A stretch of 64,000 nucleotides of DNA from contig JARWSJ010000002.1 in assembly GCA_029906195.1 (NCBI GenBank), positions 992,001 through 1,056,000 on the forward strand, read 5' to 3'. Below the pieces are notes generated by a model, which made no database searches, was not told the origin of the DNA, and worked only from the letters and a program-made list of their open reading frames with translations. This document shows, one piece after another, positions 42,588 to 49,873 of this stretch (its first letter is position 1; each line of letters starts with the position of its first letter). Origin of the DNA: Chitinophagaceae bacterium 26-R-25 (lineage in GTDB: Bacteria; Bacteroidota; Bacteroidia; Chitinophagales; Chitinophagaceae). A program made the translations under genes and the position numbers.

Positions 42588-42797
42588 ATGAAAAAGTTAT
42601 TCGTAGTTTTAGCTATCGGCGCATTCGCAGCTTGTAACAACTCTGCTTCTACAGAAACTAAATCTGCTGATTCAACAGTAAAAGCTACTGATTCTGCAGT
42701 AACTGCAGTTGCTGACAGCGCAAAAGCTACTATCGACTCTACTGCTAAAGCTGTAGTTGATTCAGCTAAAGCTAAAGTTGATTCTTTGAAAAAATAG
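42588..42797 (+). CDS. Small LEA-like lipoprotein with DSAKA repeats
   Basis: From the ATG at 42588 the product is 69 residues. A lipoprotein signal ends at AFAAC. The mature part is a continuous series of DS-A-K/V-A words (ATDSAVTAVADSAKATIDST, then AKAVVDSAKAKVDSLKK) with a spacing of about 11, predicting one long amphipathic helix like LEA or apolipoprotein repeats. I infer a stress-related envelope spacer or stabiliser. It lies divergent from the ECF sigma operon and has its own hairpin terminator. The longer frame from 42519 is rejected. Confidence 0.75.
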   Translation: MKKLFVVLAIGAFAACNNSASTETKSADSTVKATDSAVTAVADSAKATIDSTAKAVVDSAKAKVDSLKK

Positions 42798-42829
42798 TAT
42801 CTATTTTTTATAAGGCAAGCAATCGTTAG

Positions 42830-42857
42830 AGGCCATTCTGCTTAGGTAGAATGGCCT
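42830..42857 (+). terminator. Hairpin terminator of the small lipoprotein gene
   Basis: AGGCCATTCT pairs with AGAATGGCCT around an 8-nt loop. The following T-tract is weak. Confidence 0.55.
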
Positions 42858-42892
42858 TCTCAATTGAAAGCTCCTTAAAATAGTGTTGCTAA

Positions 42893-42997
42893 AGGCTTAA
42901 CGCAGAACGCCTAACGCAAAACGCAGGTGCCTGATAATGTGAACTGTCTTCACTATCAAGCACCTGCGTTTTGCGTTAGGCATTAAGCGTTTAGCCT
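42893..42997. repeat. Long intergenic hairpin, class J (AACGC words)
   Basis: Left arm 42893-42930 and right arm 42960-42997 pair over 38 bp with few mismatches; the 24 bp next to the loop (GCCTAACGCAAAACGCAGG core) are perfect. The right arm reaches the mgtE stop codon. The flanking genes are convergent. Confidence 0.85.
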
Positions 42998-44387
42998 ATA
43001 AAAGCACTCCTTTTAAAACCATGAAGGCTACGGAGAAATAGATAACAATACCGGTAACGTCTACCAGGGTGGCAACGAACGGTGCCGACGACGTGGCGGG
43101 GTCAAGCTTACATTTCTTAAGAACGATCGGCAACATGGATCCCATCAAACTCCCCCATAGTACAATACCTATCAATGAGAAGAAAATAGTAATAGCCACA
43201 AGGTGCCAGTGAATGCCATAATCGAAGACGTGAAGATTTTGCCATAATATAATACGCAGATAACCAATGCTTCCGAGCACTACACCGAGTAAAAGTCCCG
43301 AAATGATTTCCCTTCGCATTACCCGCCACCAATCTCCAATGTGAATTTCCCCCAGGGCCATTGCCTGGATGATCAAAGTAGAAGCCTGGGATCCGCTATT
43401 GCCCCCGCTACTCATGATTAGGGGGATAAACAGTGACAAAACAAGCGCCTTGCTGATTTCGTCCTGGAAATGCTGCATGGCGGTTGCGGTCAGCATTTCA
43501 CCGAGGAAAAGGATGATTAACCAGCCGGCCCGTTTCTTTACCAGTTTTATAATTGGAATATCCAGATAAGGTTCGTCCAGGGCTTCGGTACCCCCGATTT
43601 TTTGGATGTCCTCGCTATATTCTTCGTTGGCTACCCAAAGCATATCATCGATCGTTACGATGCCGAGCAACACATTATTGTCGTCAACCACGGGAAGCGC
43701 CACACGGTTGTTCATTTTAAACACCTGGCTCGCATGCTCCTGGTCGTCGGTCGCCTTAAGCGCTACCACGCGCCCGTCCAATATGTCGTTTACACGTTGG
43801 TCGGGAGTTGCAAGAATGATGTCTCGAATCCTGATATCATCAATCAGTTCTCCTTTTTCATTGATCACATAAATGACATCAACGGTTTCACTGTTTTTGC
43901 CATGTTTCCTGATGGTTGCAAGTACCTGCTCTACCGTAAAATATTCGTAAATGTAGACGTAGTCCGGCGTCATCAGCCTTCCCACGCTATCTTCCGGATA
44001 ACCCAGTAACGAGAGGGTGATTTTGATTTCTTCCGGATCAAGTAGTTTGATGAGGTCGCGGATGGCGCTTTTGGGAAGTTCTTCCAAAAAGTCAGTACGG
44101 TCATCGGCGGGTAACTCGTTCAGTAGTTCGGCGGTTTTGGAGGGAGGAAGTTCTTTGATGATCGTCTTTTGCACACCAAGGTCCAGAATTTTAAAAACGC
44201 TGGCTGCCCTGTGCACACTCATGCCCCCAATAATTTTTTCCGCATAGTCCTCATATTCATATACCAGATCAGCTACATCACTAATTTTTTGCTTATTCAG
44301 GAAGTCTTTGATCTGCAGTTTATCTTCAGTTTGAATAATTTGCTCAAACTGTTCGCGGATGCTTTGTGTTTCTAACTCTAAAGACAT
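42996..44387 (-). CDS. mgtE: Magnesium transporter MgtE
   Basis: This is a homodimeric Mg(II) channel of the inner membrane gated by cytoplasmic Mg(II). The 463 residues show the N domain (PPSKTAELLNELPADDRTDFLEEL), two CBS domains (about 140-260, SVGRLMTPDYVYIYEYFTVEQ and VALPVVDDNNVLLGIVTIDD) and five membrane helices. These carry the pore signature GGNSGSQASTLIIQA and the selectivity Asp in FVATLVDVTGIVIYF. It is divergent from the SET gene. Two small hairpins occupy the upstream region. Confidence 0.95.
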   Translation of the reverse strand: MSLELETQSIREQFEQIIQTEDKLQIKDFLNKQKISDVADLVYEYEDYAEKIIGGMSVHRAASVFKILDLGVQKTIIKELPPSKTAELLNELPADDRTDFLEELPKSAIRDLIKLLDPEEIKITLSLLGYPEDSVGRLMTPDYVYIYEYFTVEQVLATIRKHGKNSETVDVIYVINEKGELIDDIRIRDIILATPDQRVNDILDGRVVALKATDDQEHASQVFKMNNRVALPVVDDNNVLLGIVTIDDMLWVANEEYSEDIQKIGGTEALDEPYLDIPIIKLVKKRAGWLIILFLGEMLTATAMQHFQDEISKALVLSLFIPLIMSSGGNSGSQASTLIIQAMALGEIHIGDWWRVMRREIISGLLLGVVLGSIGYLRIILWQNLHVFDYGIHWHLVAITIFFSLIGIVLWGSLMGSMLPIVLKKCKLDPATSSAPFVATLVDVTGIVIYFSVAFMVLKGVLL

Positions 44388-44420
44388 GCTACTGCTGGTT
44401 TATCGTTCTCTAATTGCTAG

Positions 44421-44470
44421 GCCCGTACATTTCTTCGGAAAAATACGGGCAAATTTCTGCAAATTGCAGC
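44421..44470 (-). promoter_or_regulatory. Hairpins in the mgtE leader region
   Basis: GCCCGTA (44421-44427) pairs with TACGGGC (44444-44450), and CTGC-AAATT-GCAG lies at 44458-44470. If transcribed they would form the mgtE 5' leader. They do not match a known Mg riboswitch by eye. Confidence 0.3.
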
Positions 44471-44494
44471 AGAAAAAATATTTTAATTACAATC

Positions 44495-44878
44495 ATGATC
44501 CTGCCTTGTTTATTTATCTCTCTAACTGAAAATATGGGGAAAGGTGTTTTTACCTCGGAGCGGCTGGAAGCGAAAACTGTTATCGAGGTGGCACCTGTGA
44601 TTGTGATGGATGCAAACGACAGAAAACTGTTGGATCAAACCATGCTGCACGACTATATTTTTGAATGGGGCACAGAAAGAAATCAATGTTGCATGGCGCT
44701 GGGCTACGTGCCGATGTATAACCACAGTTTTGTAAGCAATTGCGAATACGAAATGGATTTCGACGAGCACCTCATTTACATAAAAACCGTTCGCGACATA
44801 GAACCGGGGGAGGAATTTTTCATTAATTACAATGGTGATTGGAATGATGAGAAGCCGCTATGGTTTGAAGCTACGTAG
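44495..44878 (+). CDS. SET-domain protein (putative lysine methyltransferase)
   Basis: The ATG at 44495 gives 127 residues consisting almost only of a SET domain: GKGVFTSERLEAKTVIEVAP at the start, MYNHSFVSNCEYEMD near 72-86 (the NHS-x-x-x-N cofactor motif) and IEPGEEFFINYNGDW at the end, with the catalytic-type Tyr in INYNG. Such compact SET proteins bind S-adenosylmethionine and methylate lysine. The bacterial target is unknown. A longer upstream frame to 44414 runs through the mgtE leader and is rejected. Confidence 0.82.
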   Translation: MILPCLFISLTENMGKGVFTSERLEAKTVIEVAPVIVMDANDRKLLDQTMLHDYIFEWGTERNQCCMALGYVPMYNHSFVSNCEYEMDFDEHLIYIKTVRDIEPGEEFFINYNGDWNDEKPLWFEAT

Positions 44879-44880
44879 GG

Positions 44881-45048
44881 AGAACGCAGATTTTCATGAT
44901 TGTCATGATTTTTTAAGATTTTTAAAACTTTATGTTCATCAAATTCAATAATGCTGTTGTTGATGGTACACTATTATTAAGAATGTAATCCTTTGAGGGA
45001 AAGAATAAGATCATAACAAATCATGACAATCATGAAAATCTGCGTTCC
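44881..45048. repeat. Long intergenic hairpin, class C
   Basis: The left arm 44881-44920 and right arm 45019-45048 match over about 29 nt with one change, in order: the AACGCAGATT block, then TTCATGATT and GTCATGATT. It lies between the convergent SET and fmt genes. Confidence 0.85.
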
Positions 45049-45052
45049 ATTC

Positions 45053-45970
45053 TCATCTGTAACCTCTCAAAAAATCTTCCACACTCATTCTCTTCTTTCC
45101 TTCCAACTGAATTTCCTGAACAGAAATGTAGCCGTCTGAAGTGGCGAATTTCAGGAATGTTTTTTTGTCGGTGCTGATGGTGCCGGGAGTGTCGGGGTGT
45201 TTGCTATGTTCTTTGCTGGCAGCATATATCTTTAATGTTTTGCCGTCCAGTTGTGTGAATGCAGCTGGGTAGGGGGAGAGGCCACGAATTTGATTGTGCA
45301 CGGCATCCGTAGATTTCGACCAATCGATTTTACATGTTTCTGTGAATATTTTCGGGGCGTGTTTCAGTTCAGTTGTTGTGTCCTGCTCAATTTCTTTGAG
45401 GCTGTTACTTACAAGGCCATCAACCGTTTTTACCAAAAGCTTGGCACCAACTTCTTTCATGCGATCGTGAACTTCACCAGCGGTGTCATTTTCTGCAATG
45501 GGAAAACGATCCTGCAAAAGAATATTGCCGGTATCGATTTCGTGCTGCAGCTTAAAAGTAGTAACGCCGGTTTCTTTTTCACCATTGATCACTGCCCAGT
45601 TGATAGGCGCTGCACCACGGTATTGAGGCAACAAAGAGCCATGTACATTTATAGTGCCCATTGGCGGCATGTTCCAAACGATTTCGGGCAACATACGAAA
45701 AGCCACAACGACTTGCAGGTCCGCGTTTAACGAACGCAGTTGTTCAAGAAATTCAGGGTTTTTCAGCTTTTCGGGTTGAAGGATATGCAAGCCTTTTTCC
45801 ACTGCATATTTTTTTACAGCACTCTCAGTCAACTTCATGCCGCGCCCGGCGGGCTTATCAGGTGCCGTAACAACGCCCACAATATCATAACCGGCACCTA
45901 CAAGCGCATCCAAAGATGCGACCGCAAACTCCGGAGTACCCATGAAAACGATTCGTATGTTTTTCTGCAT
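45053..45970 (-). CDS. fmt: Methionyl-tRNA formyltransferase
   Basis: The enzyme formylates initiator Met-tRNA using 10-formyl-tetrahydrofolate. The 305 residues have the catalytic domain with MGTPEFAVASLDAL, the NVHGSLLPQYRGAAPINWA motif near 108-126 (catalytic Asn and His) and DTGNILLQ near 147 (catalytic Asp). The C-terminal domain runs from about 208. The stop is 4 nt past a class C hairpin. TACTTTTG lies 4 nt upstream of the ATG. def is not adjacent. Confidence 0.94.
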   Translation of the reverse strand: MQKNIRIVFMGTPEFAVASLDALVGAGYDIVGVVTAPDKPAGRGMKLTESAVKKYAVEKGLHILQPEKLKNPEFLEQLRSLNADLQVVVAFRMLPEIVWNMPPMGTINVHGSLLPQYRGAAPINWAVINGEKETGVTTFKLQHEIDTGNILLQDRFPIAENDTAGEVHDRMKEVGAKLLVKTVDGLVSNSLKEIEQDTTTELKHAPKIFTETCKIDWSKSTDAVHNQIRGLSPYPAAFTQLDGKTLKIYAASKEHSKHPDTPGTISTDKKTFLKFATSDGYISVQEIQLEGKKRMSVEDFLRGYR

Positions 45971-45974
45971 GAGG

Positions 45975-45982
45975 CAAAAGTA
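45975..45982 (-). promoter_or_regulatory. -7 box abutting fmt
   Basis: TACTTTTG is followed by CCTC and the fmt ATG, predicting a leaderless mRNA for a gene of the initiation machinery. Confidence 0.65.
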
Positions 45983-45988
45983 AATTAT

Positions 45989-46140
45989 AATTGAAAATTG
46001 AAAGTTGAAAGTTGAAAATGAGAGGGAACGCAGATTTTCATGATCGTCATGATTTGATATGATTTTTTAATAGGTGATCTTAGCAAGTCATCAAAATCAC
46101 GGAAACCTGCGCTCCCATTTTCAACTTTCAATTTTCAATT
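45989..46140. repeat. Class A hairpin enclosing a decayed class C pair
   Basis: The left arm 45989-46020 and right arm 46116-46140 are class A (the right is shorter by one 7-mer). Inside, AACGCAGATTTTCATGATCG (from about 46026) and AGTCATCAAAATCACGG... words (to 46114) are a diverged class C pair. The right arm ends in the namZ stop codon. Confidence 0.8.
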
Positions 46141-47335
46141 ATTCGCTGTACAGCAAGTACTTTTTTCTTATGGACTTAAACTTGGTCAAGTCTCCTTGCC
46201 AGCTGTCGCGGATTTGTTTTTCGGTTTTGCCGTCTTTGATTTGTTGCATCAAAATGTCGTTGCCGGCAAGTTTGTTGAAGAAATTATTGCTGAGGAAAAA
46301 CTTGTCTTTTTCTTTGTACAATGAGTAGGCTTTCAGTAACCATTTCAATTGAAGTTTATCATCAATTTCTTTTACTGCGTCAATTTTGCTAAGATCGTAG
46401 CCATAACATTTTTGATTTAGCAGCGGTGGATTTTTTGCGCCCTCTACGCTTTGCGGTGTAAATGAGAAAAGATCAGTTGGAAATTCCGGGCTGCCAAAAA
46501 TCTGGAAAGGCTTGTCTGTACCGCGTCCCAGGCTTACTTGTGTGCCTTCAAAAAAACAAAGAGAAGGATAGAGATAGATGGATTGTGCGTTAGGTAAATT
46601 GGGTGATGGCTTTACGGGCAATGTGTAATGACTTTTATGCGTGTAATTTTTACAAGAGATCACGGAAAGTTTGAAGGAAGACATCTTCTGGTTAACAGTG
46701 GCATCAAACCATTTTTCTCCTACCAACATTTTTGCATATTCACCGATGGTCATTCCGTATACTATCGGAACGGATTGCATGCCCACAAATGATTTGAACT
46801 TTTTATCAAGCAGGGGTCCGTCAACATAAAAGCCATTTGGGTTCGGCCTGTCCAGTACGATCAAAGGTTTGTTAAACATGATTGCACTTTCCATAAGATC
46901 CTGCAATGAGGAAATGAACGTGTAAAATCTTACCCCAACATCCTGTATGTCGAATACAATGATGTCCACATCCTGCAACTGCTCCGCAGTGGGTTTTGTT
47001 TTGCTGCCGTACAATGAAATAACAGGAAGCCCGGTTTGCTGGTCAACTGAATTTTGCACTTTTTCTCCCGCGTCTGCGTTGCCACGAAAGCCATGTTCCG
47101 GTGCAAATATTTTCCTGATAACCACGCCTTTTGATAACAAGGTGTCAATCAGGTGGGTGTGCCCAACAATGGACGTTTGATTAGCAAAGATGGCGACAGA
47201 CTTGCCTTTCAGCATCGGCAGATATTCCTGCATTCTTTCCGCACCGGTAATAATGCTTGTTTTTTGCGCTGCAATGGAAAGCGTTAAGGCCAGAAAAAAT
47301 AAAAAGAGGGGAATTTTTGCAAATGGTTTTCTCAT
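46139..47335 (-). CDS. namZ: DUF1343 exo-beta-N-acetylmuramidase NamZ
   Basis: NamZ removes terminal MurNAc from peptidoglycan fragments for cell-wall recycling. From the ATG at 47335 the protein has 398 residues with a signal peptide (IPLFLFFLALTLSIAAQ). The family motifs are VAIFANQTSIVG, IFAPEHGFRGNADAGE near 80-95, FDIQDVGVRFYTFISSL, LDRPNPNG and VPIVYGMTIGEYA. FFEGTQVSLGRGTDKPFQ marks the C-terminal part. It is probably periplasmic. A TTG frame to 47362 is rejected. Confidence 0.9.
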   Translation of the reverse strand: MRKPFAKIPLFLFFLALTLSIAAQKTSIITGAERMQEYLPMLKGKSVAIFANQTSIVGHTHLIDTLLSKGVVIRKIFAPEHGFRGNADAGEKVQNSVDQQTGLPVISLYGSKTKPTAEQLQDVDIIVFDIQDVGVRFYTFISSLQDLMESAIMFNKPLIVLDRPNPNGFYVDGPLLDKKFKSFVGMQSVPIVYGMTIGEYAKMLVGEKWFDATVNQKMSSFKLSVISCKNYTHKSHYTLPVKPSPNLPNAQSIYLYPSLCFFEGTQVSLGRGTDKPFQIFGSPEFPTDLFSFTPQSVEGAKNPPLLNQKCYGYDLSKIDAVKEIDDKLQLKWLLKAYSLYKEKDKFFLSNNFFNKLAGNDILMQQIKDGKTEKQIRDSWQGDLTKFKSIRKKYLLYSE

Positions 47336-47676
47336 AATATTTATTGAAAGTGATGTCTTCAATTTGAAAATTTGAAAGTATGAAAAAATGAAAATTCTTT
47401 CTGTGAAACTTTCATTTTTTGAATTAACGCGCTAAATGTCCGGGAACAGACGATAAAATCAGAAATGACACACATAAAGAATTTTTCAAATTTTCAAATC
47501 CTCAAATTTTCAAATTGGACATAAAGGCCTTACCTTGCCGGTATTTCGCATCCTTTTGTTCTTCACTGTTTCGCTGTGTCAGCTCATGAATCTGGAACTT
47601 TCCTTTTACGGGCGCATCGCTATGACGTTGAGAAGAAATGAGAAGCTGATAACGTTAATTTTTTAAAAAATATTTT
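47336..47676. other. Gene-free divergent region namZ / slyD-like
   Basis: This 341-nt spacer holds a class G hairpin (47361-47516). The remaining 160 nt before the slyD-like ATG have only near-matches to a -7 box and a TTTTTTAAAAAA run close to the start. No ORF or RNA gene was seen. Confidence 0.55.
47361..47516. repeat. Long intergenic hairpin, class G, divergent site
   Basis: Left arm 47361-47394 and right arm about 47481-47516 (CAAATTTT, CAAATCCTCAAATTTT words). The right arm is identical over about 34 nt to that at 23331-23364, and the loop starts with the same AAAATTCTTTCTG as that copy. Confidence 0.75.
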
Positions 47677-48132
47677 ATGCAACAAGTGAAAAGCGGCGAT
47701 ACAGTTAAAGTACATTATCATGGCCGCCTTACAGACGGAACAACTTTCGACAGCTCAGAAGGACGCGAACCTTTGGAGTTTGAAGTAGGAAGCGGAATGG
47801 TGATCAAAGGCTTTGATGATGGTGTGACCGGTATGGCTGTGGGCGAGAAAAAAACAATCAACATCCCTGTTGACAATGCATATGGTCCAAAAAATGCAGA
47901 GATGATCATTGAGTTCCCACGCAATCAATTCCCTGAAGGAATGACGCCTGAAAAAGGTATGCGCCTGAACCTGAATAATGCTGAAGGACATGTGTTTCCT
48001 GTAGTGATTTCAGAAGTAAAAGAAGATGTTGTGATCCTTGATGCTAACCATCCTTTGGCAGGTGAAGATCTTATCTTCGACCTTGAACTGGTGGAGATTG
48101 TGGGTAGCAAGTCCCGCATTATTATGCCTTAA
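47677..48132 (+). CDS. slyD: SlyD-like FKBP peptidyl-prolyl isomerase
   Basis: The 151-residue cytosolic protein has the SlyD layout. A split FKBP domain (VKSGDTVKVHYHGRLTDGTTFDSS) is interrupted by the insert-in-flap chaperone domain (about 70-125, VDNAYGPKNAEMIIEFPRNQFPEGM). It closes with HPLAGEDLIFDLELVEI. The His-rich metal-binding tail of E. coli SlyD is absent. It acts in protein folding. It is separate in sequence from the FKBP pair at 18.8-20.1 kb. A clear intrinsic terminator follows. Confidence 0.92.
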   Translation: MQQVKSGDTVKVHYHGRLTDGTTFDSSEGREPLEFEVGSGMVIKGFDDGVTGMAVGEKKTINIPVDNAYGPKNAEMIIEFPRNQFPEGMTPEKGMRLNLNNAEGHVFPVVISEVKEDVVILDANHPLAGEDLIFDLELVEIVGSKSRIIMP

Positions 48133-48158
48133 TTCTGTTTGAACAGATAGATAAAATA

Positions 48159-48208
48159 CTGCTGAAAGTCGAGTGTTAATACTATACTCTTCTTTCAGCA
48201 GTTTTTTT
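48159..48208 (+). terminator. Intrinsic terminator of slyD
   Basis: CTGCTGAAAG (48159-48168) pairs with CTTTCAGCAG (48192-48201), followed by seven T. Confidence 0.85.
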
Positions 48209-48231
48209 ATTTTGTGTTCAAATTCGATCCG

Positions 48232-48849
48232 ATGAAAACAGTATTTACCCGAGTATTCGTTCTTCTGTTACTATTCCCTCTCTTTTCAAAAGCGCAGGAA
48301 ATTGACAGTGCATTTATCAAACAAAGAGCTGCTTATTTCGCAGACAGCCTCGACAAAGCTTATCAAAACAAATTATGGGATCAGTATGTGTCGCTTACAC
48401 AGCCCGGACTTATCAAGTTCTTAGGCGGTAAAGCCGGCGTTATTGATTACGCAGAACGCCTGTGGATGGTGCTTAACCAGGATATTGGCGAGAAAGTTTC
48501 TACCCAGCATGTCTTGCAAATTGTTGCGAAGGACAATGCATGGCAATGTGTAGTTGAAAAAGTAAAAGAAGTTTACTACGACGAACGCAAAGCGTGGGTT
48601 ACAACATATGTGGTGGGCAAATCTGAAGATGACGGTAATTCCTGGAAGTTTGTAGAAATTTCCGAGGGGATGCTGATCAACGCAAGAGAAGTAATGCGTG
48701 ATATTTCTGACGAATTGATTATCCCCAAGCGCACCGTTGTTTACGCCGATGACCTGAAAAAACAACAGGATGCGGAAGCTGCGGCGGCTGCAGCAGCGGC
48801 GAAAAAACAGCAGCAACAGCAGTCGAAGAAACGAGTTGCGAAAAAATAA
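48232..48849 (+). CDS. Uncharacterised exported protein with Ala/Gln/Lys tail
   Basis: From the ATG at 48232 the product has 205 residues with a signal peptide (VFTRVFVLLLLFPLFSKAQ). A compact domain of about 150 residues follows (SLTQPGLIKFLGGKAGVIDY, WQCVVEKVKEVYYDERKAWV, YVVGKSEDDGNSWKFVEIS). Its pattern fits a small alpha-beta sandwich of the NTF2 type, but I would not assign it. The tail is low complexity: a run of Ala, then Gln, then KKRVAKK, encoded by GCN and CAG repeats. Such tails vary in length between strains. Confidence 0.75.
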   Translation: MKTVFTRVFVLLLLFPLFSKAQEIDSAFIKQRAAYFADSLDKAYQNKLWDQYVSLTQPGLIKFLGGKAGVIDYAERLWMVLNQDIGEKVSTQHVLQIVAKDNAWQCVVEKVKEVYYDERKAWVTTYVVGKSEDDGNSWKFVEISEGMLINAREVMRDISDELIIPKRTVVYADDLKKQQDAEAAAAAAAAKKQQQQQSKKRVAKK

Positions 48850-48858
48850 TTTGGGGTT

Positions 48859-48950
48859 TTGAGTAGTGAGTTATGAGTGATGAATTGTTTGTTTTTAGTT
48901 TATAGTTGTTAGCAATTTCAGCCACCCATAACTCATTACTCATTACTCAA
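48859..48950. repeat. Long intergenic hairpin, class I (TGAGTAATGAGT words)
   Basis: Left arm 48859-48881 and right arm 48928-48950 pair over 23 bp with about three mismatches. The right arm includes the CPBP stop codon. The flanking genes are convergent. Confidence 0.75.
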
Positions 48951-49841
48951 CACTTTCTCTGTTTTAGAAACATACAACCACTCTAGTAAGACCGCTGTGA
49001 TCAGCGTCATCACTGTACAAAGTGTAGAGCCTTCAAATCCGAATTTTCCTCCCGTTAACAATGAAGGGCCCTGCAAATCTTGTTCTAAAACGCTACCAAA
49101 AGCCTTACCGCTGACTTTATAACCCAACACCGGTCCCTGGAAAAAGTTCCATGCAAAATGAAAGGCTATGCCGAACCACAGGTTTCGCGTATGGCTGTAA
49201 TTTACTCCCAGCACCAATCCCGCAAGAAAGACATTTATCAACGGTAAAATATTCGCGCCGGGACTTCCCATGTGAAAAGTTGCAAACAACAATGCACTGG
49301 TGAGTAAAGCAACGCGTCTTTTTTGTGATTGCATCAAATTGTTGAGCACGTAGCCTCTGAAAATAAGTTCTTCTCCAAACGCTACCAGGAGCATTAAGAC
49401 GACATTGATAAAAAACAACGATCCATCAAAATGAATGTCTGTCCACGTAAGGTATTTTGAATAAGATAGGATTAGTGTGCCAATGCCGAGCAAAATAAAC
49501 GGCAGTGAAAACCCAACGCCAGCCTGGCTTGCGTAGCCTTTCCATTGAAATCCCAGTGAATAAACGGAACGTTTGTCAAAGAATCTGGTAAAGAGCCAAA
49601 CCAACCCGAAGCCAACAATTGTAATGACCAGCAGGAAAAGTGGGCGGAACAACGGCCCGGACAAAGCATCCTCCACATTAAAGGTTTTATTTTTTATTTC
49701 CTCTAAATGTTGAGAGGCCAAATAGACCGAAAACAAGAGCCCAACAACTATATACATCAATAAAAAAGCAGCCAGTAAACCAATGGCTCTAACCCAGCCC
49801 TGCTTAAAGAAACTCCTCTTTTGTTGATTGACAGATTCCAT
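48936..49841 (-). CDS. CPBP-family intramembrane metalloprotease (CAAX protease-like)
   Basis: From the ATG at 49841 the product has 301 residues with about eight membrane helices. The catalytic motifs of the Abi/CPBP family are present: EELIFRGYV (Glu-Glu and Arg) near 155-163, FATFHMG (His) near 188-194 and IAFHFAWNFFQG (His and Asn) near 226-237. In bacteria these proteases are linked to bacteriocin self-immunity or unknown processing. The frame upstream to a TTG at 49871 would overlap the pepT leader and is rejected. Confidence 0.85.
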   Translation of the reverse strand: MESVNQQKRSFFKQGWVRAIGLLAAFLLMYIVVGLLFSVYLASQHLEEIKNKTFNVEDALSGPLFRPLFLLVITIVGFGLVWLFTRFFDKRSVYSLGFQWKGYASQAGVGFSLPFILLGIGTLILSYSKYLTWTDIHFDGSLFFINVVLMLLVAFGEELIFRGYVLNNLMQSQKRRVALLTSALLFATFHMGSPGANILPLINVFLAGLVLGVNYSHTRNLWFGIAFHFAWNFFQGPVLGYKVSGKAFGSVLEQDLQGPSLLTGGKFGFEGSTLCTVMTLITAVLLEWLYVSKTEKVLSNE

Positions 49842-49873
49842 AGATGCGTTAATTTGGTCAAAAATATTCAATT

